Of a DNA stretch of 64,000 nucleotides, positions 57,143 to 64,000 are shown one piece after another; the stretch's first letter is position 1; every line of letters starts with the position of its first letter. The notes beneath the pieces are model-generated. The model saw only the letters and a list, made by a program, of their open reading frames with translations. It was not told where the DNA came from and searched no databases. A program made the translations under genes and the position numbers. Source of the stretch: Sphingopyxis terrae subsp. terrae NBRC 15098. Lineage in GTDB: Bacteria > Pseudomonadota > Alphaproteobacteria > Sphingomonadales > Sphingomonadaceae. The stretch lies in NCBI RefSeq assembly GCF_001610975.1, contig NZ_CP013342.1, positions 2,117,001 to 2,181,000 on the forward strand. The letters are read 5' to 3'.

Positions 57143-57640
57143 TCATCCCGCTTTGCGCGTGAAGGTGACGAAGCTGTAGGCCGGGCGCCCCGCGTCGTCG
57201 GCCGGATGATCCTCGCGCGCCACGACCTGCCAGTCGGCGGAATCGGGATAGGCGATGGTCGCATCTCCCGCGGGTTCGATCGCAACCTCGGTCAATTCGA
57301 TCCGCGTCGCGAGCGGCAGGAACAGATCGTAGATTTCGGCGCCGCCGATCACCATCGCCTGCGGCGCATTGGCGAGGCGCAGCGCTTCCTCGACGCTGGC
57401 GACGGGCTCGGCGCCTTCGTCCTGCCAGCCCGCGTCGCGGGTGAGGACAATGTGGCGCCGCCCCTCCAGCACCGTGGGCAGGCTGTCGAAGGTCTTGCGC
57501 CCCATGATCATCGGGCGGCCCATGGTGAGCTGTTTGAAGCGGCGCAGGTCGGCGGGCAGGTGCCAGGGAATCTTGCCCCCCGCACCGATCACGCCATTGG
57601 CGGCGCGTGCAAGGACCAGCGTGATATCCGGGCGGTTCAT
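57143..57640 (-). CDS. folA: Dihydrofolate reductase
   Basis: A 165-residue enzyme that reduces dihydrofolate with NADPH. Conserved parts are GVIGAGGKIPWHLPADLRRF, TMGRPMIMGRKTFDSLP, HIVLTRD and AMVIGGAEIYDLFLP. The active-site acid in the PWHLPADL segment is Asp. The Met at 57640 is the start that fits the family. It overlaps purK by ATGA. No thyA is nearby, which is unusual only mildly. Confidence 0.97.
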   Translation of the reverse strand: MNRPDITLVLARAANGVIGAGGKIPWHLPADLRRFKQLTMGRPMIMGRKTFDSLPTVLEGRRHIVLTRDAGWQDEGAEPVASVEEALRLANAPQAMVIGGAEIYDLFLPLATRIELTEVAIEPAGDATIAYPDSADWQVVAREDHPADDAGRPAYSFVTFTRKAG

Positions 57641-58710
57641 CGGGGAGAGGCTCCAACCCAAGTGACGTGGCCGAGCTTGCGCCCGTCGCGCACCTCGGTC
57701 TTACCGTAGTGATGCACGTGCGCGGCGCCGTCGGCAAGCAGCGCCGGAATCTTTTCGATCTGCGCGCCGATCAGATTGTGCATCGTCACCGGCAGTAGCG
57801 GCACCGCCGTATCGCCGAGCGGCAGGCCCGCGACGGCGCGGATATGGTTTTCGAACTGGCTCGTCACCGCGCCCTCGATCGTCCAGTGGCCGCTGTTGTG
57901 GACGCGCGGCGCCATCTCGTTGAACACCGGCCCCGCGTCGGTGGCGAAAAATTCGCCGGTGAGCACGCCGACATAGTCGAGCCCATCGCCGATCGCCGCC
58001 ATCATCGCGCGCGCCGCGGGTTGCTGGTCGAGGACGATGGACGGCGGCGGCAGGCTGGAGACGGCGAGAATGCCGCCTTCGTGGACATTCGCCGAACTGT
58101 CCCAAAAGCGCGTTTCGCCGTCGATGCCGCGCACCATGATAACCGAAAATTCATGGTCGAAGGCGACGAAGCCTTCGAGGATCGCGGGCTGCCCGCCGAT
58201 CGCCTCCCACGCCGCATCGGCATCGGCGGGCGCGGCGATTCGCGCTTGTCCCTTGCCGTCATAGCCCATGCGCACGGTCTTGAGGATCGCGGGGGTGCCG
58301 ATGGCGGTGAGCGCGCTATCGAGTGCCGCGCGCGTCGGCACCGCGGCAAAAGGCGCGGTGCGGCCGCCGAGATCGGCGACGAAGGATTTTTCGGTGAGCC
58401 GGTCCTGCGCGATTTCGAGCGGCTTGCCGCCCGGATGGACCGCGACATGGCCCGACAGGAAACGCACCGTGTCGACCGGGACATTTTCGAATTCGAAGGT
58501 CACGATGTCGCACGCGGCCGCGAAGCCCGCGAGGCGCGGTTCATCGTCCCACGCCGCCTGCGTGTGGTGGGCGGTGACTTCGGCCGCGACGCTTTCGGCG
58601 TCGGGGGCATAGACATGAACTTTGTAGCCGAGCTGTGCGGCGGCGACCGCGAGCATCCGGCCAAGCTGGCCGCCGCCCAGGATGCCGATCGTCGATCCGG
58701 GGGAAAGCAA
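57637..58710 (-). CDS. purK: N5-carboxyaminoimidazole ribonucleotide synthase
   Basis: A 357-residue ATP-grasp enzyme of purine synthesis that carboxylates AIR to N5-CAIR. It opens with IGILGGGQLGRMLAVAAAQL, and has FEFENVPVDTV, EIAQDRLTEKSFV, and the ATP-grasp metal-binding part FNEMAPRVHNSGHW. Translation probably starts at TTG 58710, since no ATG or GTG fits and the family begins at this point. It overlaps folA by four bases and follows purE by 6. Confidence 0.97.
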   Translation of the reverse strand: MLSPGSTIGILGGGQLGRMLAVAAAQLGYKVHVYAPDAESVAAEVTAHHTQAAWDDEPRLAGFAAACDIVTFEFENVPVDTVRFLSGHVAVHPGGKPLEIAQDRLTEKSFVADLGGRTAPFAAVPTRAALDSALTAIGTPAILKTVRMGYDGKGQARIAAPADADAAWEAIGGQPAILEGFVAFDHEFSVIMVRGIDGETRFWDSSANVHEGGILAVSSLPPPSIVLDQQPAARAMMAAIGDGLDYVGVLTGEFFATDAGPVFNEMAPRVHNSGHWTIEGAVTSQFENHIRAVAGLPLGDTAVPLLPVTMHNLIGAQIEKIPALLADGAAHVHHYGKTEVRDGRKLGHVTWVGASPR

Positions 58711-58716
58711 AGCGGG

Positions 58717-59226
58717 TCAGCCTTCGCGCACGGGCGTCGGCGCGACGCTGTCGGTCTGTTTCGCGCGCCACGCGTCGAGCCGCGCGGCGAGGTCCGCATC
58801 GGTGTTGGCGAGCAACGCGGCGGCGAACAGCCCCGCGTTGGTCGCGCCCGCCTTGCCGATCGCAAAGGTCGCGACGGGGACGCCGCCGGGCATCTGGACG
58901 ATCGAATAGAGGCTGTCGACGCCGCTGAGCGCCGCCGACTGGACCGGCACGCCGAGCACGGGAACGCGCGTCATCGCCGCGACCATGCCGGGCAGATGCG
59001 CGGCGCCGCCGGCGCCCGCGATGATCGCCTGGAGCCCGCGGTCGGCGGCGCCCTTGGCATAGGCGACGAGCCGGTCGGGGGTGCGGTGCGCGGAGACGAT
59101 ATGCACCTCGTGCGCGATGCCGAATTCTTCGAGGATCTGGACCGCATGCGCCATCGTCGGCCAGTCCGACTGGCTGCCCATGATTACGCCGATGCTGGCT
59201 TTCGCGCTGGCTGCGCCGTCGCCCAT
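58717..59226 (-). CDS. purE: N5-carboxyaminoimidazole ribonucleotide mutase
   Basis: A 169-residue class I PurE that converts N5-CAIR to CAIR. Motifs are [44 protein letters not shown] and [21 protein letters not shown] short Ala-rich N-terminal extension and tail are normal. It is the first gene of purE-purK-folA and divergent from the GGDEF gene with a 186-base gap in which no clear operator was seen. Confidence 0.98.
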   Translation of the reverse strand: MGDGAASAKASIGVIMGSQSDWPTMAHAVQILEEFGIAHEVHIVSAHRTPDRLVAYAKGAADRGLQAIIAGAGGAAHLPGMVAAMTRVPVLGVPVQSAALSGVDSLYSIVQMPGGVPVATFAIGKAGATNAGLFAAALLANTDADLAARLDAWRAKQTDSVAPTPVREG

Positions 59227-59412
59227 TCCGTCCCTCCTGCCCGGGCGATGAATCGCCGCTGCCTCCCCCTAGCGACTCGACCGCGCGCGGGCAATGTCAC
59301 CAAAATGGCACCGCGTTTACGTCTTGGTATCAAGTCGTGGCTAACCTGCCTGCCATGCCCATCCTGCCGGCGTCCTGCCGGCGACCCACCGGATGCGCAT
59401 CGGGGATAGGGA

Positions 59413-60054
59413 ATGGATAGCGTAGGGGGGGCGCGGATCGCGGTCGAAAGGGCCGGTTTCGTATCCGTCGACTCCATCGAGGACCAGTTGCGCGAAATGC
59501 GCCGCGAACGCGATGCGTTGCGCCGTGAGAACCGCATCCTGAAGATCGCGGTCGCGGAGCTCGAACGCGTGTCCGAACGCGATACGCTGACCCCGCTGTT
59601 CAATCGCCGCTACTTCCTGACCGCGATTCACCAGCGCCTCGCGCGCTTCGAACGCCATGCCGAAAGCGCGGCGGTCGTGTTCATCGACGTCAATCAGCTC
59701 AAGCAGATCAACGACACGCTGGGGCATGCCGCCGGCGACTTCGCGCTCATGCAGATTGCGGGCCGCCTGTCGGCCTCGATCCGGTCGACCGATGTCGCAG
59801 CGCGGATCGGCGGTGACGAATTCGGGCTGATCCTCGATCAGTCGAGCGAAAAGGGCGCCCGCGCGCAGATCGAACGGCTGGCCGAGGTGCTGAGCGCCGA
59901 GCCCGCCAACTATGACGGGCAGGAGGTTCGCCTGTCGGCCTGCTTCGGCGTCGCGATGCTGCAGACCGGGATGAGCGAATCGGACGTGCTCGCCGCCGCC
60001 GACCGCGACATGTATCGCTGCAAACAGCGCGAAGTCGCCCGCACCCACCGCTAA
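59413..60054 (+). CDS. GGDEF-domain diguanylate cyclase with coiled-coil N-terminus
   Basis: A 213-residue soluble protein. Residues 20-55 form a coiled coil (EDQLREMRRERDALRRENRI). The GGDEF domain has the intact active loop RIGGDEFGLI, DVNQLKQINDTLGH and AADRDMYRCK. An RxxD inhibitory site (RSTD) sits five residues before the active loop, so cyclic di-GMP should feed back on it. The coiled coil should mediate dimerisation, needed for catalysis. GGGGATAGGG precedes the ATG. Confidence 0.94.
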   Translation: MDSVGGARIAVERAGFVSVDSIEDQLREMRRERDALRRENRILKIAVAELERVSERDTLTPLFNRRYFLTAIHQRLARFERHAESAAVVFIDVNQLKQINDTLGHAAGDFALMQIAGRLSASIRSTDVAARIGGDEFGLILDQSSEKGARAQIERLAEVLSAEPANYDGQEVRLSACFGVAMLQTGMSESDVLAAADRDMYRCKQREVARTHR

Positions 60055-60106
60055 CCCGGCGTTAACCAAAGGCGCGCATCCTCCCTTTATGGACAGGGGG
60101 TGGATG

Positions 60107-60436
60107 ATGCGTACCCAGGCCGATTTTTTCACCGATATCGAAAACCAGATTTCCGGGCAGATTGGCGCGCTTGCCGAAGCGCTCCCGCATTGTGCGTTGA
60201 CCCAGATCGTGCAGGGGGTCGACGACATTCGTTGCCTTGCGCGCGATCATGGCTTCGCGATCGTCGAAACGCTGGCGAGCCAGCTCGAATCGGCGGTGGC
60301 CGGGGGCGGCTATCGCGCCGCCGTCCTGACCTATCTCGACGCGATGAACGATGCGGTGCGCGCACCGCGCGGCCCGATGCCCGCGGCCGCGCAGGAAGCC
60401 TGGCTCGCGTCGGTCGCGATGCGCCTCGGCCATTAA
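60107..60436 (+). CDS. Uncharacterised small helical protein
   Basis: A 109-residue, mainly helical, soluble protein with one Cys in the PHCALTQIVQG region and another in RCLARDHG. It resembles four-helix-type small proteins such as Hpt, but no conserved His-Gly phosphotransfer motif is seen. The AGGGGGTGG stretch 6 bases upstream supports ATG 60107 over 60089 or 60104. It is 52 bases after the GGDEF gene on the same strand, so it may be co-transcribed with it. Function unknown. Confidence 0.75.
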   Translation: MRTQADFFTDIENQISGQIGALAEALPHCALTQIVQGVDDIRCLARDHGFAIVETLASQLESAVAGGGYRAAVLTYLDAMNDAVRAPRGPMPAAAQEAWLASVAMRLGH

Positions 60437-60467
60437 ACCCGGCTATTCGCACACCGCGAGCTAGCGC

Positions 60468-60779
60468 TTAATCCTCCACGCTCAATAATTCGACCCATAG
60501 GCCGCCTGGCTGCGCTTCGACCGCGACATCGGCGACGATGTGGCCGGCCAGCCGCCAGTCGAAGGCGGCGAGCCGCGCCGAAAGATCAGTGAGGGCGGTT
60601 CCGGCGGGCAGCGTCAGCGCAAACCGGTGGCGCGCTCCGATGAAATTGGCGCTGGCCCAAGGTCGCATCGTCGATGCGCCGAGCTGCGATCCCGGCGGCA
60701 GCAAGCGCGTCAGCAGGCGCGCGATGCGGCGGTGCGGGCAGGTGGGCCGCATGGGGGCGGTGTGCGACCAGCGGATCAT
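60468..60779 (-). CDS. Uncharacterised protein, second gene of the switch operon
   Basis: A 103-residue protein that I do not recognise. It contains a basic N-terminal half with CPHRRIARLLTRLLPPGSQ and a C-terminal beta-strand-like half ALTDLSARLAAFDWRLAGHI. It overlaps the 87-residue gene upstream by ATGA, so the two are translated together. It has no membrane segment. The operon is divergent from an S24 repressor, which probably controls it. A DNA- or RNA-binding role is possible from charge only. Confidence 0.65.
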   Translation of the reverse strand: MIRWSHTAPMRPTCPHRRIARLLTRLLPPGSQLGASTMRPWASANFIGARHRFALTLPAGTALTDLSARLAAFDWRLAGHIVADVAVEAQPGGLWVELLSVED

Positions 60780-61039
60780 GCGCGGCGGCTCTTGTTGGCG
60801 CGGCTGCCGACGCGGCGGTCGCCGATCGGCGTCACGCGGCCGGCCCGGAAGTCGGCACGCCATTTGTTCATGAAATGTTCCGCACGGCAGATCACCGCGC
60901 GGCCACAGATCCGCCCGCCGCGAAGGTCGCTCACCAGCCGCGGGTCGTGGACGGCGGCGCGGCCGAACACGCTCGGCGGCATATCGGCCTCTTTCAGAAA
61001 GGCCTCGATCCGTTCCAGCAAAATGCCCTGCATCGTCAT
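60776..61039 (-). CDS. Small HTH-like protein divergent from the S24 repressor
   Basis: An 87-residue basic protein. ILLERIEAFLKEADMPPSVF and GRAAVHDPRLVSDLRGGRIC fit the helix pattern of a small DNA-binding domain with a scaffold of the sphingomonad type FGRxAVxDPRxVxDLR, which I recall as a small conserved family. The tail is rich in Arg and Lys (RRVGSRANKSRRA). It could be the Cro-like partner of the repressor. ATG 61039 is used; an in-frame ATG at 61033 is possible. It overlaps the next gene by four bases. Confidence 0.75.
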   Translation of the reverse strand: MTMQGILLERIEAFLKEADMPPSVFGRAAVHDPRLVSDLRGGRICGRAVICRAEHFMNKWRADFRAGRVTPIGDRRVGSRANKSRRA

Positions 61040-61060
61040 CTCCCTGCCCGCGATTCGATC

Positions 61061-61135
61061 AATAGGATAATTCCTATTTGATTGGCATTTTCCTACTTGT
61101 CTAGGAAAAATCCTATTGCTAGAGATGAAATAGGA
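61061..61135. promoter_or_regulatory. Operator array with six TAGGA half-sites
   Basis: The gap between the divergent small operon and the repressor gene holds three dyads of one half-site. They are AATAGGATAATTCCTATT (61061-61078), TTTTCCTA-N6-TAGGAAAA (61088-61109) and TCCTATT-N11-AATAGGA (61111-61135). Both genes' promoters must lie here. The layout resembles the three-operator switch of lambda-like phages. The S24 repressor is the natural binder. Confidence 0.8.
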
Positions 61136-61146
61136 AGGACCAGTCC

Positions 61147-61818
61147 TTGACCGATATCGACGACGACCCGCGCCGGATGCTCGACCGGCTGCTGACCGAA
61201 AAGGGGGTGGATTATGCCCAGCTTTCGGCGCGCATCGGGCGCAACCCCGCCTATATCCAGCAATATATCAAGCGCGGATCGCCGCGGCGGTTGGGTGAAC
61301 AGGACCGGGCGCGCATCGCCGCCTATCTGGGCGTGTCGGAGGCGCTGCTGGGCGGCCCGGCGCTACGCGTCGCCGCGCCTACGCCGCGCGCGCGCGGCCG
61401 CGACCTCGTGCTGGTGCCAAAGCTGGCGATCGGCGCTTCCGCGGGGCCGGGCGCGAGCGTCGATGGCGAAGCTGTGGAAAGTGAGGTCGCCTTCGATCCG
61501 CGCTGGCTGCGCGATCTGGGCGCCGACCCGCGCGCGCTGAGCATCATTCGCGTCGAAGGCGATTCGATGGCGCCGACGCTGGGCGATGGCGACGATATAT
61601 TGGTCGATGGCGGCGACGCGGCCGCCCGGCTGCGCGACGGCATCTATGTGCTGCGGATGGACGATGTGCTGATGGTCAAACGCATCGCGCGCGCGCCGGG
61701 GCCGGGGCGCGTGTCGGTCATCAGCGACAATCCGCACTATCGTAGCTGGGACGATCTGCCGCTGTCGGCGATCCGGCTCGTCGGCCGGGTCATCTGGACG
61801 GGGCGCAGGGTGCGCTAG
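61147..61818 (+). CDS. HTH/S24 phage-type repressor
   Basis: A 223-residue protein of CI/LexA-like design. An N-terminal helix-turn-helix (RLLTEKGVDYAQLSARIGRN and YIQQYIKRGSPRRLGEQ) is followed by a linker with the likely autocleavage site in IGASAGPGASV, then a S24 peptidase domain. The Ser nucleophile is in VEGDSMAPTLGDGD and the Lys in VLMVKRI. The start is TTG 61147; AGGAAGGA lies 8-15 bases upstream. It should bind the operators at 61061-61135 and may self-cleave on RecA activation. Confidence 0.9.
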   Translation: MTDIDDDPRRMLDRLLTEKGVDYAQLSARIGRNPAYIQQYIKRGSPRRLGEQDRARIAAYLGVSEALLGGPALRVAAPTPRARGRDLVLVPKLAIGASAGPGASVDGEAVESEVAFDPRWLRDLGADPRALSIIRVEGDSMAPTLGDGDDILVDGGDAAARLRDGIYVLRMDDVLMVKRIARAPGPGRVSVISDNPHYRSWDDLPLSAIRLVGRVIWTGRRVR

Positions 61819-61865
61819 GACCGCTCGCTATCTTCTGATTGGTGATCGGCCCAGGGTCGAACCGG

Positions 61866-62420
61866 CTAGAGATAATTGACCGTCAGCGTGAAGGTGCCGC
61901 TGTAATCGCCCTCGGGCTGGTTCGCCGGGACGCTGAGCGTGCCGCCGACATAATAGGTTTGCACCCCGCTGGGCAGCAGCGTCGCGCTCGACCCGAGCAG
62001 GATAATGCCGCCGCCGCTTGTCGTCATCGCGCGGGTCAGCGTGGCGGTCATTGCGGGCGCGCCGCCGCCTGCGCGGGTCAGTGTCGCCGAATTGCTGCCG
62101 CTGACAGTGATCAGCAGCAGGCCGCCGGTACCCTGGAATACCCCGCGCTGCGCGCCGCTGCCGGCGAGCGTGACGCCGCCCGCCGAGCCGCGCGCATTGG
62201 TCGCCGGATTGACCGTCACCGTGCCCCCGGTCGCGCCGCTGACGATCGTGCCGAAATCGAGGTCGTCGGTCTTGATGAGCGTGTTCGGCCGCACCACCGC
62301 GGCATTCGCGGTGCCGGTCGTCTCGGCCGCCGATGCGGACGGCCCCATCAGCGCCGCTGCCGTGGCAGCGGCGGCGAGGCATAAGGCCATCGGTCGGAAG
62401 TTGGTCCCTTGAATCCCCAC
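61866..62420 (-). CDS. DUF4402 exported protein
   Basis: A 184-residue exported protein with a signal peptide ending near SASAAE (about residue 33). The mature part has DDLDFGTIVSG, and repeated Thr/Gly/Ala-rich strands ending QPEGDYSGTFTLTVNYL, the DUF4402 signature, related to spore-coat-U/fimbrial domain proteins. It may be secreted or surface-exposed. GTG 62420 is the preferred start because AGGAG lies 7-12 bases upstream, and it gives a full signal peptide. Function unknown. Its paralogue is at 62808-63383. Confidence 0.85.
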   Translation of the reverse strand: MGIQGTNFRPMALCLAAAATAAALMGPSASAAETTGTANAAVVRPNTLIKTDDLDFGTIVSGATGGTVTVNPATNARGSAGGVTLAGSGAQRGVFQGTGGLLLITVSGSNSATLTRAGGGAPAMTATLTRAMTTSGGGIILLGSSATLLPSGVQTYYVGGTLSVPANQPEGDYSGTFTLTVNYL

Positions 62421-62532
62421 GATTCTGCTCCTGTCCGGCACACTATGCCAGCAGGGCATGAAGGGAGGATGCGCAGGCATGGTAAAGCGGGTCTTTACCT
62501 TTGCGCGGAGGCGGTGCGTCAGGCCCCCGACT

Positions 62533-62736
62533 CTATGCCTTGTCAGCGACCCCGCCGATCAGCACGAAACGCCGATCGCAATAGCCGCAATCGACGTACC
62601 CATCGTCGGGATCGATCTCCAGCCAGACGCGCGGGTGGCCGAGCGCGGCGTTGGCGAGCCCGTCGCCCGTGCCGTCGCATGCGATGCGGGTCTTGGACGT
62701 GCGGATCGTTTCGGGAGCGGGTGCAGGCTGGGTCAT
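62533..62736 (-). CDS. Small CHCC zinc-finger domain protein
   Basis: A 67-residue protein of the zf-CHCC type, the bacterial counterpart of complex I subunit NDUFS6. The four zinc residues read as Cys in IACDGTGDG, His in GHPRVWLEI, and the pair CGYC. Family members are linked to respiratory complex I or Fe-S protein in mitochondria. In bacteria the role is unclear. It is convergent/co-oriented between two DUF4402 genes. ATG 62736 is used. Confidence 0.85.
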   Translation of the reverse strand: MTQPAPAPETIRTSKTRIACDGTGDGLANAALGHPRVWLEIDPDDGYVDCGYCDRRFVLIGGVADKA

Positions 62737-62807
62737 CGACGCGCCTTTAGCAAGCAGGTGCGGGCGGGGCAATCGGTCTCGATCGCTCCGCCCGCAACGG
62801 GCGACGC

Positions 62808-63383
62808 TTACAGATAGTTCAGCGTGATCGTGAAGGTGCCGCTGTAGTCGCCGGGCGCCTGATTGGCATTGACCTCCAGCGTCGCGCCGACTGGAAAATT
62901 ATAATTGCCCAGCGCCGAGGTGATGCGGAAGCGCGTCGGCGAGGTCGAGAGGATCGCGGTCGGGGTGCTGCCGATCTCGAAATCGCGCACGCGCATCCGC
63001 TGGCCGGGGCCGGTGATCCAGATGCTGTTCGAACCGAGCGAGATATTGACCTGGCGATTGTAGCTGCCGAGCCCGGCGAAGCGCGCCGGTTCGCCCGAAC
63101 TGCCCGCGAGCGTCGCGCCGCCGGTGCGGCTGCGCGTGCCGTCGGGGGCAAGCCGCACGGTGCCGGCGCTGCCCGAGGCGATGATGTCGCCGAAATCGAG
63201 GTCGTTGACCTTGAAGAAGGACAGCGGCCGCAGCACGATCGCTTCGGCCTGTGCCTGCGTCGTCGATTGCGGCGATGTGGTCTGGGCATGCGCCGCCGGT
63301 CCGATCGCCGGAGCCGTCAGCAGAGCGCACGCTGCGAAGCCGCGCAGTATGGCGCGCGGGTCGATGATGTGTCTGGTCCTCAC
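62808..63383 (-). CDS. DUF4402 exported protein, second copy
   Basis: A 191-residue exported protein like the one at 61866. A signal peptide ends near AAHAQ (about residue 33). The mature part has VNDLDFGDIIASG, and ends QAPGDYSGTFTITLNYL, close to the end of the first copy. GTG 63383 is used with GGGGGG upstream. The two copies differ widely in the middle (residue identity looks low apart from the ends), so the duplication is old. Function unknown. Confidence 0.85.
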   Translation of the reverse strand: MRTRHIIDPRAILRGFAACALLTAPAIGPAAHAQTTSPQSTTQAQAEAIVLRPLSFFKVNDLDFGDIIASGSAGTVRLAPDGTRSRTGGATLAGSSGEPARFAGLGSYNRQVNISLGSNSIWITGPGQRMRVRDFEIGSTPTAILSTSPTRFRITSALGNYNFPVGATLEVNANQAPGDYSGTFTITLNYL

Positions 63384-63493
63384 GCATCCCCCCTTAGCGG
63401 TGAGGTCGCAAAATATGCTTACAGCTTATGGTAAAGAAAAGCTTGCCGCCGAGGCCCTTTCGCACCCGCACCGGCGCGGCTATGGAAGGCGCC

Positions 63494-64000
63494 ATGAGTG
63501 AAGCCGCCATCCGCATCGACGCCGTTTCCAAAATCTATGCCGGGGGCAAGCAAGCGCTCGACAATGTCAGTTTCGATGTGCCGCGAGGTCAGATATTCGG
63601 ACTGCTCGGCCCGAACGGCGCGGGCAAGTCGACGCTGATCAACATCCTCGCGGGGCTGGTCAACAAGACCAGCGGCCATGCGAGCATCTGGGGCTTCGAC
63701 ATCGACGCCGACCCGCGCAACGCCAAATATTCGATCGGTATCGTGCCGCAGGAAATCGTCTTCGATCCATTTTTCACGCCGTTCGAGACGCTGGAGAACC
63801 AGGCGGGCCTGTATGCCGTGCCGAAGGGCAAGCGCATTTCGGACGAATTGCTGGCGGCGGTGCACCTTAGCGACAAGCGCGATGCCTATGCGCGCACGCT
63901 GTCAGGCGGCATGAAGCGCCGCCTGCTCGTCGCCAAGGCGATGGTCCATTCGCCGCCGATCATCGTGCTCGACGAACCCACCGCGGGGGTCGATATCGAA
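63494..64000 (+). CDS. ABC transporter ATP-binding protein (cut by window end)
   Basis: The first 169 residues of an ATPase subunit. Walker A is GPNGAGKST, the signature is LSGGM and Walker B runs into VLDEPTAGVD at the end. The segment GHASIWGFDIDADPRNAKYS and IGIVPQEIVFDPFFTPFETL fits the ABC-2-type exporter branch (YadG-like). The stop and any permease gene are past the window. ATG 63494 follows GGAAGGCGCC. Likely role: export of lipid or small molecule; not assigned. Confidence 0.95.
   Translation, partial: MSEAAIRIDAVSKIYAGGKQALDNVSFDVPRGQIFGLLGPNGAGKSTLINILAGLVNKTSGHASIWGFDIDADPRNAKYSIGIVPQEIVFDPFFTPFETLENQAGLYAVPKGKRISDELLAAVHLSDKRDAYARTLSGGMKRRLLVAKAMVHSPPIIVLDEPTAGVDIE

Noticed and set aside
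57844-59409. A 521-codon plus-strand frame opposite purK and purE
   Set aside because: Antisense to two certain purine genes; no domain signature.

Overview
The window is a dense, high-GC chromosomal segment of an alphaproteobacterium. I place it in the Sphingomonadales, probably close to Sphingopyxis or Sphingomonas. The reasons are the large TonB-dependent receptor locus with modifying enzymes, the DUF3035 and DUF4402 exported proteins, the S24 repressor type, and REP-like intergenic repeats of a type I associate with these genomes. About 58 protein genes and one decayed gene fill it. I saw no tRNA, rRNA, CRISPR array, insertion sequence or complete prophage. The only stretch over 300 bases without an intact gene (32343-33036) holds the decayed gene.

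Layout. 1-7051 is a cell-surface island: a TonB-dependent receptor, a divergent sulfotransferase-like gene, a TPR/aspartyl beta-hydroxylase, and three tandem small exported paralogues with a conserved two-cysteine core. 7082-16669 carries clpB behind a heat-shock-like promoter, a PvdQ-like Ntn acylase, an exported M16 peptidase, a small unknown protein and a Bcr/CflA-type MFS pump. 16727-26526 (minus strand) has an APC amino-acid permease and the pbpC plus alpha-2-macroglobulin pair. 26664-33762 is small housekeeping and stress genes (HIT, hisE, ung, TauE, YaiI, an Mpo1-like DUF962 protein, OsmC, a glycine-zipper lipoprotein, a TauD dioxygenase, an Arr-type rifamycin ADP-ribosyltransferase, a GGDEF protein).

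33759-36717 is a thiamine locus: a TPP riboswitch, an unknown membrane protein, thiC and a translationally coupled unknown gene. 36860-42726 is accessory: a His/Lys/Ala-rich exported peptide, a cytochrome P450, a membrane protein plus winged-helix regulator behind an array of TTTCC-N5-GGAAA dyads, a GT22-type lipid-linked mannosyltransferase homologue, and an EthA-like Baeyer-Villiger monooxygenase. 42837-46093 is a compact operon (PPOX-type oxidase, GST, NTF2-like, YdcZ transporter) divergent from a LysR regulator. 46157-49612 is the dxs operon. 49663-59226 is a largely core minus-strand block (DUF3035 lipoprotein, lspA, ileS, GDPD, ribF, dipeptidase, folA, purK, purE). 59413-64000 has a second GGDEF protein, a lambda-like regulatory switch (S24 repressor, six operator half-sites, divergent two-gene operon), two DUF4402 proteins flanking a zinc-finger protein, and the start of an ABC ATPase gene cut by the window end.

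The strongest unexplained signals are five. One is the receptor/modifying-enzyme/small-peptide island. The second is a palindromic repeat translated in frame inside ileS. The third is the TPP-riboswitch-controlled unknown membrane protein. The last two are the operator arrays at 38498-38564 and 61061-61135. All functional calls are from reading the sequence; no database search was run.
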